Shown here one piece after another: positions 55,109 to 63,984 of a stretch of 64,000 nucleotides of DNA. Below the pieces are notes generated by a model. That model did not search any database. It had not been told where the DNA came from and worked only from the letters and a program-made list of their open reading frames with translations. This DNA is from Alphaproteobacteria bacterium (GTDB lineage Bacteria > Pseudomonadota > Alphaproteobacteria > Micropepsales > Micropepsaceae). A program made the position numbers and the translations under genes. How positions within the stretch are numbered: the first letter of the stretch is position 1; every line of letters begins with the position of its first letter. The stretch covers positions 310,001 through 374,000 of the forward strand of contig WGNU01000001.1 of assembly GCA_016124385.1 (NCBI GenBank). Reading direction: 5' to 3'.

Positions 55109-57691
55109 TTGAGGGATGGGGATCCGATAGCCGAAGGGCCGCCCCACGCGCTCAGCGTCGATGCCGCGCTGACCCGTCTGGCGGTCGGCCTGGATGGCCT
55201 GTCGCACGCCGAGGCCGCCCGCCGCCGCGCGCGCTTCGGCCCCAATGAGATGCCGGAGCCCCCGCCGCGCTCGCTGATCGCGATCCTGCTCCACCAGTTC
55301 CAGAGCCCCTTCGTCTATCTCCTGCTCGCGGCCGCTGGCTTGTCGCTGGCGCTCGGCGAATGGGCGGACGCGCTGTTTATCTTCATCGTCCTCGCGGTCA
55401 ACGCCGCGATCGGCGGCGCGCAGGAATGGCGTGCCGAACGCGACGCGCAGGGCCTGAAGAAACTGGTCGTGAGCCTTGTGCCCGTGCGCCGTGAAGGCCG
55501 GCTCGTGGTGCGCGACGGGCGCGAGCTCGTCCCCGGCGACATCGTCGAACTGGAGCGCGGCATGCGCGTGCCGGCCGACATCCGCCTGATCCGGGAGACG
55601 GCGCTGAAGCTCGATGAGAGCCTGCTCACGGGCGAATCCCTCCCCGTCGCGAAGGATGCGGAAGCGCGGCTGGAGGCGAACGCGCCGCTCGGCGATCGCG
55701 CGACCATGCTCTTTGCGGGAACGGCGCTGGCGGCCGGTCGCGCGGCGGGCGTCGTCGTGGCGACGGGCGCTGAGACCGAGATCGGACACATTGCCGGCGC
55801 GCTCGCGACCGGCCAGGACGCTGCGCCCCCGCTCATCGCGCGCATGGAAGCCTTCACCCGCACGATGGGCCTGGGCGTCCTCGGCGTCATCGCGTTCATC
55901 GCCCTCATCGAGCTGACACGCGGCGCGCCCGCGGGCGATGTGATCCTGATCGCCATCGCGCTCGCCGTCGCGGCGATCCCGGAGGGGCTGCCCGTCGCGA
56001 TGACGATCGTGCTCGCGATCAGCGTCAACCGCATGGCGACCCGCCGCGTCCTCGTCCGCAACCTCGCGGCCGTGGAGGGCTTGGGCTCCTGCACCGTGAT
56101 CGCGAGCGACAAGACCGGCACCCTCACCAAGAACGAACTGACGGTGCGCGAGCTCTGGCTGCCCGAGGCGGGACGCATCGCGGCCGAGGATCCTCGCGCC
56201 GCGCGCGCCGCCGCGATCGTCGCGCCCGCGATCGAGGCGGAACTCGGGCCCGAGGGCACGCGCGATGGCGCGGCCGGCGACACGCTCGACATCGCGCTCC
56301 GCGCCTGGACGGCAAGCATCGCCTCGCTGCCCGCCGGCGCGCTGGTCCGCACGCGGCTTCCCTATGAGCCCGAGAACCGCTTCGGCGGCGTCTTCTGCGA
56401 TGTGAGCGGCGCGTGCGAGGCGGTGGTCAAGGGCGCGCCTGAGACCATCCTTGAAATGTGCGGCGGCGATCGCGCGGCGGTGCGCGCCGCGGCCGAAGCG
56501 ATGGCGCGCGACGCGCTGCGCGTGATCGCGCTGGCGGCGGGTCCGGTCGCGGGCGATCACCCGGGCGCGCTGAAGGGCCTGCGCCTCATTGCCCTCATCG
56601 GCCTCATCGATCCCCCGCGCGATGATGCGGCAGAGGCAGTAGCTCGCGCGCTCGGCGCCGGCATCGATGTGCGTATGGTGACGGGCGATCACCCCGAAAC
56701 CGGGCTCGCCATTGCCCGCGCGATCGGCCTCGCTGAAACGCTAGACGAAGTCGTGACCGGCGCCGCCCTTGCCGCGATGGAGCCCGCGGCGCTCCGCGAG
56801 GCGGTCGCCCGCGCCAAGGTCTTCGCGCGGATCGAGCCCTTGCAGAAGCGCGCCATCGTCGATGCGCTGATGGCGAACGGCGCCTTCGTCGCCGTCACGG
56901 GCGATGGCGTGAACGATGCGGCCGCGCTTCAGGCCGCCCATATCGGCGTCGCGATGGGACAATCCGGCACCGATGTCGCGCGCGAGGCCTCCGATCTCAT
57001 CCTCCTCGATGACCGTTTCTCATCCATCGTCGCGGCGGTGGAGGAGGGGCGCGTCGCCTACGACAATCTGCGCAAGGTCATCTGGCTCCTGCTCTCGACG
57101 GGCGCGGCGGAGATCCTGCTCTTCTTGCTCAGTACACTGACGGGCCTCCCGCCGCCCCTTTCCGCCGTGCAGCTGCTCTGGCTCAACCTCGTCACTAACG
57201 GCATTCAGGACGTGGCGCTCGCCTTCGAGGGGCCGGAGCCCGGCCGCCTGAAGCAGCGCCCACGCCCGCCTGGGCAACCCATCATCGACCGCGTGATGCT
57301 GAGCGAGAGCGTGCTCTCGGGCCTTGCGATGGGCGCCATCGCTTTCGGCTTCTACGCCTACGCGCTCGCTCAAGGATGGGATCACGCCGCAACGACCAGC
57401 GCGCTCATCTGGCTGCTGCTGTGCCTCGAGAACGGCCAGGTGCTCAATTGCCGTTCCGAGACGCGCTCGGTCTTTGCCGTGCCGCTCGCCGCCAATCCCT
57501 TCGTCATCGCGGCTGTGATGGGCACGCAGATCCTTCAGGTCGTCGCGAGCGTGACGCCTGGCCTCAGCGACGTGCTGGGTTTGGCGCCCTTGCCGCTGGA
57601 GGTCTGGGCGGCGATGGCCGCGCTCGCCCTTCCGCTGATCGCGCTCGTGGAAGCCCAGAAGCTCTGGCGCCGCCTCACCCCGCGTCGATGA
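55109..57691 (+). CDS. P2-type cation-transporting ATPase with altered ion-site residues
   Basis: An 860-residue P-type ATPase. It carries an N-terminal cation ATPase domain (RFGPNEMPEPPPRS), TGES in the actuator domain (about 174), PEGLP in helix M4 (291-295), the phosphorylated Asp334 in DKTGTLT, and VTGDGVNDAAAL. It resembles calcium and related pumps, but M6 reads NLVTNGIQDVALAFE, so the SERCA Asp800 equivalent is Asn697 and Asn768 is Gly in M5 (STGAAE). Ion specificity is therefore unclear. TTG 55109 is the only sensible start. Its end overlaps the convergent ABC gene by 17 bases. Confidence 0.88.
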   Translation: MRDGDPIAEGPPHALSVDAALTRLAVGLDGLSHAEAARRRARFGPNEMPEPPPRSLIAILLHQFQSPFVYLLLAAAGLSLALGEWADALFIFIVLAVNAAIGGAQEWRAERDAQGLKKLVVSLVPVRREGRLVVRDGRELVPGDIVELERGMRVPADIRLIRETALKLDESLLTGESLPVAKDAEARLEANAPLGDRATMLFAGTALAAGRAAGVVVATGAETEIGHIAGALATGQDAAPPLIARMEAFTRTMGLGVLGVIAFIALIELTRGAPAGDVILIAIALAVAAIPEGLPVAMTIVLAISVNRMATRRVLVRNLAAVEGLGSCTVIASDKTGTLTKNELTVRELWLPEAGRIAAEDPRAARAAAIVAPAIEAELGPEGTRDGAAGDTLDIALRAWTASIASLPAGALVRTRLPYEPENRFGGVFCDVSGACEAVVKGAPETILEMCGGDRAAVRAAAEAMARDALRVIALAAGPVAGDHPGALKGLRLIALIGLIDPPRDDAAEAVARALGAGIDVRMVTGDHPETGLAIARAIGLAETLDEVVTGAALAAMEPAALREAVARAKVFARIEPLQKRAIVDALMANGAFVAVTGDGVNDAAALQAAHIGVAMGQSGTDVAREASDLILLDDRFSSIVAAVEEGRVAYDNLRKVIWLLLSTGAAEILLFLLSTLTGLPPPLSAVQLLWLNLVTNGIQDVALAFEGPEPGRLKQRPRPPGQPIIDRVMLSESVLSGLAMGAIAFGFYAYALAQGWDHAATTSALIWLLLCLENGQVLNCRSETRSVFAVPLAANPFVIAAVMGTQILQVVASVTPGLSDVLGLAPLPLEVWAAMAALALPLIALVEAQKLWRRLTPRR

Positions 57692-59558
57692 ACCCGCCCA
57701 TTTGCCGGTTCCAGAGCCGCGCATAGGCGCCGTTCCTGGCGAGGAGCGCGGAATGCGTGCCCTCCTCGACGATGCGCCCGGCCTCGAGGCACACGATCCG
57801 GTCCATCCGCGCGATGGTCGACAGGCGGTGCGCGATCGCGATGACGGTGCGCCCCTCCATCAGCCGGAACAGCGCGTCCTGGATGAGGTGCTCGGATTCC
57901 GAATCGAGCGAGGACGTCGCCTCGTCCAGCACCAGGATCTTGGCGTCCTTCACCAGCGCCCGCGCGATCGCGACGCGCTGGCGCTCGCCGCCCGACAGCT
58001 TGATCCCCTGCTCGCCGACGATCGTGTCGTAGCCGGTAATCCGCTCACGGATGAAATCATGCGCATGCGCGTCGATCGCCGCCGCGATCACGGCGTCCTC
58101 CTCGATATCGGGGTGCGCGTAGCGGATATTGTCGCGCACCGGGCGGTGGAAGACGCCGGGCGCCTGCGGCACTTCGGCGATCGCCTCGTTGAGCGAGTCC
58201 CACGTGACTGTGGCGATGTCCTGCCCGTCGATGAGGATGCGGCCCGCTTGCGGCTCGAATTGCCGGCGCAGCAGCTTGACGAGCGTCGATTTCCCCGCGC
58301 CCGAATGGCCGACGAGCCCGATCTTCTCGCCCGGCCGGATCGTCAAGGAGAGATCCTCGAAGATCGCGCGCCCGTCGTGATGCGCGAAGGCGACATGCTC
58401 GAAGGCGATCCCGCCCTCGCTGACGGCGAGCGGCTGCGCGCCCGGCGCATCGGTGATCTCGTGCGGCTGGGTGACGAGCGTCAGCCCCTCCGTGAGTGTG
58501 CCGAGCTGTTCGAAGAATTCGAGCAGCCGGTACGACAATTCCTGGACCGAGCGCGCGATCATGTTGCCGAGGAAGAAGATCATCGTGAAGACGCCGATGC
58601 TGATCGCGCCGGTAAGCGTGTCGGTGATCGCGAACCAGATGAGCGAGAGCTGCAGCACCAGCATCGCGGACGACATGAAGAAGCGCAGGCCGATCAGGAA
58701 CCAGCGCAGGCGGATCGAGGCGTGCATCTCTTCCGTGAGGAACCCGGAGAGGAAGTCGCGCTCGAAGCGCGCCTTGGCGAATGCGCGTACGAGATCGGCG
58801 TTCGAAATCGCATCGATGAGGCGCCCGGTGGACGTCGAGACTTCCTCCGAGAACGCGCGCGAGAGCGAGACGCAGCGCCGCGCGAGGAGCGTCACGAGAA
58901 AAAGATAGGCGGCCGTCCACGCGGCCAGCACGCCCGCGTAAAAGGGGCTCGCGAGGAAAAGGAGAAACCCCGCGACCAGCAGCAGCGTGCCGACGCGCAC
59001 CGCCTCGAAGCCGAGGATCTGCAGCAGCATCACGCAGGCCTGCCCCGCCTGCTTGATCTTCTGGCCGAGCTTCCCCGCGAAATTCTCCTGGAAGTAGCGC
59101 GGCGAATGGCCGAGCAGATGCGCAAACAGATAGGCCTGCGCCATGCCGCGCATGCGCGGCGCCATCAGCATGTCGAGCGTCTCGAAGGCGCGGTAGATGA
59201 ACGAGGCGAGAAGCCACACGCCCGCCAGCAGCACGAACCATTGCGCGACAGGAAGGCCGCTCGCGCCCGAGGGGAATTGCGCCGCATACGTCACCGCGTT
59301 GACGAGGCGCCCGAGCAGGAAGGGCGCGACCGCCTCCGTCGCGCTCGCCGCCGCGGCGGCAAGAACGAGGAGCGCCACCCGCAACTTGAAATGGCGCATG
59401 AGGAGAAAGCCGAGGAACGCGAGCGGCCGCGCCGGCAGGCGCGCGGGCGGATCGACCGGCGCGAGCGCGGCACCCGTCGGCGCGCTCGGCAGAAGGGCGC
59501 GCAGCAGCGCCCCGAGCGCGGGTCCAAGCGTCGTGACGAGAAGGCGCAGGCGATTCAT
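57675..59558 (-). CDS. ABC exporter (fused membrane and ATPase domains)
   Basis: A 627-residue half-transporter from ATG 59556-59558. About six transmembrane helices occupy residues 60-360 and the ATP-binding domain the last 250: Walker A GHSGAGKST, Q-loop EVPQAPG, signature LSGGERQRVAIARAL, Walker B ILVLDEATSSLDSES and the H-loop AIAHRLST. It belongs to the MsbA/ATM1-like export families; the substrate is not evident. A longer reading from GTG 59663 adds a basic tail and is less likely. It converges on the P-type ATPase gene with a 17-base overlap. Confidence 0.88.
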   Translation of the reverse strand: MNRLRLLVTTLGPALGALLRALLPSAPTGAALAPVDPPARLPARPLAFLGFLLMRHFKLRVALLVLAAAAASATEAVAPFLLGRLVNAVTYAAQFPSGASGLPVAQWFVLLAGVWLLASFIYRAFETLDMLMAPRMRGMAQAYLFAHLLGHSPRYFQENFAGKLGQKIKQAGQACVMLLQILGFEAVRVGTLLLVAGFLLFLASPFYAGVLAAWTAAYLFLVTLLARRCVSLSRAFSEEVSTSTGRLIDAISNADLVRAFAKARFERDFLSGFLTEEMHASIRLRWFLIGLRFFMSSAMLVLQLSLIWFAITDTLTGAISIGVFTMIFFLGNMIARSVQELSYRLLEFFEQLGTLTEGLTLVTQPHEITDAPGAQPLAVSEGGIAFEHVAFAHHDGRAIFEDLSLTIRPGEKIGLVGHSGAGKSTLVKLLRRQFEPQAGRILIDGQDIATVTWDSLNEAIAEVPQAPGVFHRPVRDNIRYAHPDIEEDAVIAAAIDAHAHDFIRERITGYDTIVGEQGIKLSGGERQRVAIARALVKDAKILVLDEATSSLDSESEHLIQDALFRLMEGRTVIAIAHRLSTIARMDRIVCLEAGRIVEEGTHSALLARNGAYARLWNRQMGGFIDAG

Positions 59559-59826
59559 GAACGGGTCCGGGGGGTGGGCGCCGGGGGGCTTGGAAAGCCG
59601 CGCACAATAAAGCGCTTGGGCGATCGGGGCACGCCGTTTTCGGGGCCGCGCGGGTTTATTCACCCCCGCGCGGGCTGGACCTCAAGGGTTTCCGGGCGCG
59701 CCGCGCGGGCGGACGCACGCTTTGTCCGACAGCACGCGCCGCCCCGTAGAGTGTTCGTCACGGGGCATGCGAAAGGGCCCGCGCGCGAAAAAACGGGAAT
59801 CGAAAACGAAAAACGACAAACGAATC
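59559..59826. other. Intergenic region upstream of the ABC exporter gene, with hairpin and T-rich tract
   Basis: 268 bases with no convincing gene. It has a 9-bp hairpin, CCGCGCGGG (59646-59654) paired with 59665-59673. On the reverse strand, just after the MAPEG stop at 59827, there are several short T-runs (complement of the A-rich 59789-59821), which could end MAPEG transcription. Promoters for the ABC gene are expected here but not resolved. Confidence 0.45.
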
Positions 59827-60261
59827 CTAGCCGGGCAGGACCGCCATCGCCGTGTGCACCAGAAGCGCCAGCAGCGCGAGCGCGCTCAGATTGAAGATCG
59901 CGAACCGCACCAGGATGATGTTGACCGTCGCCTGGATCAGCGAGTGGATGATCCGCAGCGCCACATAGGCCCAGGCGAGCCAGATCGCGGTCTGATCGCC
60001 CGCCCCCGCGACCTGCGCGGTGAGCGCGAGCGCGTAGAAGAGCGTCGGCTGCTCATGAAGGTGGTTGTAGTTGTCGGCGACGCGCGTCACCGTGGGCGGC
60101 AGCTCGAGTTTCTGGCCTGCGTTCGCCGCCTTCTGCACATCAATCTTGGCGCGCTGCATCGCCGGGATACGCGTCGCGTAGAGCCAGATGAGCATGACGA
60201 GCGTCCACGCGATGAGCGTGAGCACCGGCCCGAAAAGACCGGCGCCGAGAATGGTCTGCAT
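59827..60261 (-). CDS. MAPEG family membrane protein
   Basis: A 144-residue protein with four hydrophobic segments (starting LGAGLFGPVLTLIAWTLVML), and the family-like segment VADNYNHLHEQPTLFYALAL between helices. MAPEG proteins include microsomal glutathione transferase relatives; bacterial members are mostly unassigned. It is complete, with a start in MQTILGAG. Substrate and glutathione use are not evident from sequence. Confidence 0.85.
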   Translation of the reverse strand: MQTILGAGLFGPVLTLIAWTLVMLIWLYATRIPAMQRAKIDVQKAANAGQKLELPPTVTRVADNYNHLHEQPTLFYALALTAQVAGAGDQTAIWLAWAYVALRIIHSLIQATVNIILVRFAIFNLSALALLALLVHTAMAVLPG

Positions 60262-60318
60262 ACGGAATCCCCCTCAATTTTCGCCACGGTGAGGGTTCGC
60301 GAGCGCGCTGGCAAGTGC

Positions 60319-61089
60319 TCACGCGCAGAGGGGGCAAGAGGGGTCGGGTTTCAGCCTGACGGTCCGGGTCGCCCCGCCCAGCCCGTCGAAGAGGATGAGG
60401 CGCCCCGCCAGGCTCTCCCCGATCTGGAGGATTTCCTTGATGACTTCCAGCGCCGCCCAGGCGCCCAGGATGCCCGTCAGGGCGCCAATGACGCCCGCCT
60501 CCGAGCAGGTCGGCACGGTGCCGGGCGGGGGCAGCGCCGGCAGAAGGCAGCGATAGCAAGGGAAACGCTGGCCGCCGTCCGGCCCGCGCTCATGCGCCTT
60601 GAAGGTCGCCAATTGCCCGTCGAATTCCCCGATGGCGGCCGAAACCAGCGTGCGCTTGGCGGCGAAGGCGGCATCGTTCGCCGCGAACCGCGTGTCGAAA
60701 TTGTCCGATCCGTCCGCGATGACATCGTAGTTCGCGAAAAGCGCGGGCGCGTTCGCGGCCGTCAGGCGCTCCGCGATCGGAATGATCGTCGTGTGCGGAT
60801 TGAGCCGGTGCATCGCCTCGGCCGCGCTCTCGACCTTGAGGCGGCCCAGATCCTGCGTTCGGTGAGCGATTTGCCGCTGCAGATTGGAAAGCGCCACCCG
60901 GTCGTCGTCGATGAGGCCGATCGTGCCGACGCCCGCCGCCGCCAGATAGAGCGCGAGCGGCGAGCCGAGCCCACCCGCGCCGATCAGCAGCACGCGCGCG
61001 GCGAGCAGCTTCTGCTGCCCCACGCCGCCCACTTCGCGCAGGATCAGATGCCGCGCATAGCGCTCGGCCGCGTCGTCCGTAAGGCTCAT
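60319..61089 (-). CDS. MoeB/ThiF-type adenylyltransferase (HesA/MoeB/ThiF family)
   Basis: A 256-residue E1-like enzyme that adenylates the C-terminus of a sulfur-carrier protein (MoaD or ThiS). It begins with YARHLILREVGGVGQQKLL; the ATP loop is VLLIGAGGLGSPLALYLA. The zinc ligands are CYRC and CPLC at the end, and a Cys in VPTCSEAGVIG is in the active-site region. No moaD, moaE or thi gene is adjacent, so the carrier is not known. It is divergent from nothing and ends 57 bases upstream of the MAPEG gene start. Confidence 0.93.
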   Translation of the reverse strand: MSLTDDAAERYARHLILREVGGVGQQKLLAARVLLIGAGGLGSPLALYLAAAGVGTIGLIDDDRVALSNLQRQIAHRTQDLGRLKVESAAEAMHRLNPHTTIIPIAERLTAANAPALFANYDVIADGSDNFDTRFAANDAAFAAKRTLVSAAIGEFDGQLATFKAHERGPDGGQRFPCYRCLLPALPPPGTVPTCSEAGVIGALTGILGAWAALEVIKEILQIGESLAGRLILFDGLGGATRTVRLKPDPSCPLCA

Positions 61090-61107
61090 GGCTTGGAGCT
61101 TAGCACG

Positions 61108-62367
61108 TCAGTCCGGCCGCACATCCGCCAGCCGGTCCACCTTGCCGAGCGCCGGGAAAAGCCGCGTCCAGAGCGCCACGATGAGGATCGTCCCGACCCC
61201 GCCGATCAGCACGGACGGCACCACGCCGAACAGCGCGGCCGTGACCCCGCTCTCGAACTCGCCCAATTCGTTGGAGGCGCCGATGAAGAGCATGTTGACC
61301 GCCGACACGCGCCCGCGCATCGCATCGGGCGTCGCCAGCTGAACGAGCGACAGGCGCACATAGACGCTCACCATGTCGGCCGCGCCCAAAAGGAACAGCA
61401 TGGCGAGCGAGAGCCAGAAAATCTCGGAGAGCCCGAAGATGATCGTCGCGACGCCGAAGAGCGCGACGCTCAGATACACCCACATCCCTGCGCGCCGCTG
61501 CAGAGGCAGAAAGCCGAGCGTGATCGAGACGATCGCCGCGCCCACGGCCGGCGCGCTGCGCAAGAGGCCGAGGCCATCTGGTCCGACGTCGAGAATGTCC
61601 TTCGCGAAGACCGGCAAGAGGGCGGTCACGCCCCCCAGCAGCACCGCGAAGAGATCGAGCGAGATCGCGCCCAGCACGATGGGCTTCGCCCAGACGAACC
61701 GCGCACCCGCGAGCATCCGCGTAAGCGCGGCTTCCTCGCTGCGCACGCGCTCGGGCATCGTGACGGGCAGGAACACCATAGCGATCGCGGCACCGAGAAA
61801 GAAGAAGAGGCAGAGGAGATAGGCAATCAGTGGCCCGAAAATCAGCGCCGCGCCGCCGATCGCCGGGCCCGCCACGACCGCGATCTGAAAGCTCGATGTG
61901 CTCCACGCGATCGCCGTCGGCAATTGGGCGGGCGTCACCAGCAGCGGCAGGAAGGATTGCCCAGCGGGGCCCGAGAACGCGCGCGCCGCGCCGAAGAGGA
62001 TGAGCACCAGATAGACGATCCACACATCGCTCACGGGCGAGAACGTGAAGAGCGCGAGCAGCCCGGCGGTTGCCGCCTGCGCGGCGAAGGTCGCCGCCAG
62101 CAGCTTGCCGCGATGGACGCGGTCCGCGATGTCGCCGGCGGGCAGCGTGAGGAGGAACATCGGCCCGAATTGCGCCAGGCCCACGAGACCCAGCGACAAG
62201 GGATCGCCCGTCAGCTCATAGACCTGCCAGCCGACGGCGACCGATTGGATCTGCATCGCGAGCGTCGAAAGAAATCGGATCGCGAGGAAGAGGAGGAGAG
62301 GAAACGGCGGAATGGGCGGGACTTCGCTTGAGTGTCGTGCTCCGCGAAGGCGGAGCATCCACGGCAT
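61108..62367 (-). CDS. MFS transporter (EntS-like exporter group)
   Basis: A protein of up to 419 residues with about 12 transmembrane helices. FLAIRFLSTLAMQIQSVAVG, LPAGDIADRVHRGKLL and GAARAFSGPAGQSFLPLLV match the MFS_3/EntS branch, whose best-known member exports enterobactin. No siderophore genes are nearby, so the substrate is open. The ATG at 62365-62367 places a small hairpin inside the first codons; a later start before PPFPLLLFLAIRF is possible. It follows cysK on the same strand. Confidence 0.85.
   Translation of the reverse strand: MPWMLRLRGARHSSEVPPIPPFPLLLFLAIRFLSTLAMQIQSVAVGWQVYELTGDPLSLGLVGLAQFGPMFLLTLPAGDIADRVHRGKLLAATFAAQAATAGLLALFTFSPVSDVWIVYLVLILFGAARAFSGPAGQSFLPLLVTPAQLPTAIAWSTSSFQIAVVAGPAIGGAALIFGPLIAYLLCLFFFLGAAIAMVFLPVTMPERVRSEEAALTRMLAGARFVWAKPIVLGAISLDLFAVLLGGVTALLPVFAKDILDVGPDGLGLLRSAPAVGAAIVSITLGFLPLQRRAGMWVYLSVALFGVATIIFGLSEIFWLSLAMLFLLGAADMVSVYVRLSLVQLATPDAMRGRVSAVNMLFIGASNELGEFESGVTAALFGVVPSVLIGGVGTILIVALWTRLFPALGKVDRLADVRPD
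62338..62357. repeat. Short hairpin, sister of the one at 62395-62416
   Basis: TGCTCCGC (62338-62345), loop GAAG, GCGGAGCA (62350-62357). It differs from the hairpin at 62395-62416 at one stem position with a compensating change on the other arm. It lies within the first codons of the MFS gene as annotated. Confidence 0.5.
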
Positions 62368-62394
62368 ATACTATGGTCGTCGAAAAAGACGTGG

Positions 62395-62416
62395 ATGGTC
62401 CGCCTGCGCGGACCAT
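62395..62416 (-). terminator. Hairpin, likely terminator of cysK
   Basis: A perfect nine-base-pair stem (62395-62403 with 62408-62416, ATGGTCCGC and its complement, loop CTGC) lies about 40 bases after the cysK stop on the reverse strand. On that strand it is followed by CTTTTTC about eight bases later, a weak T-run. Confidence 0.5.
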
Positions 62417-62454
62417 GACACGGGAGAGGAAGGTATCAGGACGCGACGGGCGCC

Positions 62455-63438
62455 CTAAAGCCCTTCGAACAGCGCCGTCGAGAGATAGCGCTCCGCGAAG
62501 GAGGGGATGATGACGACGATGGTCTTGCCAGCCATCTCCTTGCGCGCGCCGACTTCGAGCGCCGCCGCGAGCGCCGCGCCGCTGGAGATGCCCACGGGAA
62601 TGCCTTCCTCGCGCGCCAGGCGCCGCGCGAACTGGAACGCCGTCTCGTTCGAGATGGTGATGACTTCGTCGAAAACCTTCGTGTTGAGGATTCCCGGCAC
62701 GAAACCCGCGCCGATACCCTGGATCTTGTGCGGTCCCGGCTGCTTGCCCGAGAGGATCGCGGAATCCTCCGGCTCTACCGCGACGATCCGCACCGAAGGC
62801 TTGCGCGCCTTCAGCACCTCGCCGACGCCCGTGATCGTGCCGCCGGTGCCGATGCCGGAGATGACGGCATCCACCTTGCCGCCGGTGTCGTTCCAGATTT
62901 CCTCCGCCGTCGTGTGGCGGTGGACTTCCGGATTCGCCGGGTTCTCGAATTGCTGCGGCATCACCGCGTTGGGAATTTCGGTGAGAAGTTCGTTGGCCCG
63001 CGCGACCGCGCCGCGCATGCCTTTCGCGGCTTCCGTGAGGTCCAGTTCGGCGCCCATGATCGCCAGCATCTTGCGCCGTTCGAGCGACATCGATTCCGGC
63101 ATCACGAGGATCAATCGATAGCCCTTCGCCGCCGCCACAAACGCGAGCGCGATGCCTGTGTTGCCCGATGTCGGCTCGACGATCACCGACTTGCCGGGGA
63201 TCAGTTTGCCCTGCCGCTCCAGCGACTCGATCATCGCAACGCCGATGCGGTCCTTCACGCTGGAGATCGGATTGAAGAATTCGAGCTTGAGCAGAATGTC
63301 GGCCTTCACGCCCGCCGATTCCGGAATCCGCTTGATGCGGACGAGGGGCGTGTCGCCGATGGTCTGCGTGATGGAATCGAAAATGCGTCCCCGGCCGGGC
63401 TTGTGGTCGGCGGCGACGGTCCTGGCTGGCTCGCTCAT
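62455..63438 (-). CDS. cysK: Cysteine synthase A (O-acetylserine sulfhydrylase)
   Basis: A 327-residue PLP enzyme making cysteine from O-acetylserine and sulfide. The PLP Lys is in [11 protein letters not shown], the substrate loop is [13 protein letters not shown], and the PLP-phosphate loop is [13 protein letters not shown]. The N-terminus [16 protein letters not shown] is typical. It is preceded upstream by an Rrf2 regulator gene on the same strand and followed by an MFS exporter gene. Confidence 0.96.
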   Translation of the reverse strand: MSEPARTVAADHKPGRGRIFDSITQTIGDTPLVRIKRIPESAGVKADILLKLEFFNPISSVKDRIGVAMIESLERQGKLIPGKSVIVEPTSGNTGIALAFVAAAKGYRLILVMPESMSLERRKMLAIMGAELDLTEAAKGMRGAVARANELLTEIPNAVMPQQFENPANPEVHRHTTAEEIWNDTGGKVDAVISGIGTGGTITGVGEVLKARKPSVRIVAVEPEDSAILSGKQPGPHKIQGIGAGFVPGILNTKVFDEVITISNETAFQFARRLAREEGIPVGISSGAALAAALEVGARKEMAGKTIVVIIPSFAERYLSTALFEGL

Positions 63439-63534
63439 AAAGGGGTCTCCTGGTTGGCGGGCGCCTCCGGCCCGCAGATGTTTTGGCGTAGTTTAACGCC
63501 GATCCCGCCGGCTGCCGAGCGGCGGCCGTCACAC

Positions 63535-63984
63535 CTAGATCGTGAAGTCGACGCCCGGTGTTGGTTCGGTCAGGCCCTCGCGCTCGACCGCGTGGCACAG
63601 ATCCTCGATCGTCACATCGTCGAGCGCGTGCATCAGCTGCGTGTGGAACTTTTCGACCAGCGGCTTGACGATCCGGTCGCCGATGGCCGAGGAGCCGCTG
63701 ATCTGCGGCTCGGCGTTCGCTTCCAGAAGCGAGACGACGCGCACGACATCGCCCACGGTGATCCGCCGCCGCTCCTTGGCGAGGCGATATCCGCCGCGCG
63801 GCCCGCGCACGCCTTTCAGGATGCCGGCGTGCACAAGGTTCTGCATCACCTGTTCGAGATAGCGCTGCGGAATGCCCTGGCGCTGCGTGATCTCTTTGGA
63901 TTGCACGGGGTCCGGCCGCGCGTTGATCGCGATGTCGACGACGGCTTCGAGCGCGAGCATGGTCTTGCGGGAAAGGCGCAGCAT
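63535..63984 (-). CDS. Rrf2-family regulator upstream of cysK
   Basis: A 149-residue Rrf2/CymR-type regulator: LRLSRKTMLALEAVVDIAIN, QRQGIPQRYLEQVMQNLVHA and the wing GPRGGYRLAKER. It has only one Cys (EDLCHA), so it lacks an IscR-type Fe-S cluster; CymR, which senses cysteine status through a CysK complex, also works without one. Its place 96 bases upstream of cysK suggests sulfur or cysteine control, as is usual for this pairing in alphaproteobacteria; that is inference. Confidence 0.88.
   Translation of the reverse strand: MLRLSRKTMLALEAVVDIAINARPDPVQSKEITQRQGIPQRYLEQVMQNLVHAGILKGVRGPRGGYRLAKERRRITVGDVVRVVSLLEANAEPQISGSSAIGDRIVKPLVEKFHTQLMHALDDVTIEDLCHAVEREGLTEPTPGVDFTI

Noticed and set aside
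53963-56692. Reverse-strand open frame of about 909 codons over the dehydrogenase and P-type ATPase genes
   Set aside because: It is antisense to two well-supported genes and has an Arg/Ala/His-rich translation without motifs.
59722-62331. Forward open frame of about 869 codons over MAPEG, MoeB-like and MFS genes
   Set aside because: All three reverse-strand genes have clear family motifs; the forward translation is a charged repeat-like shadow.
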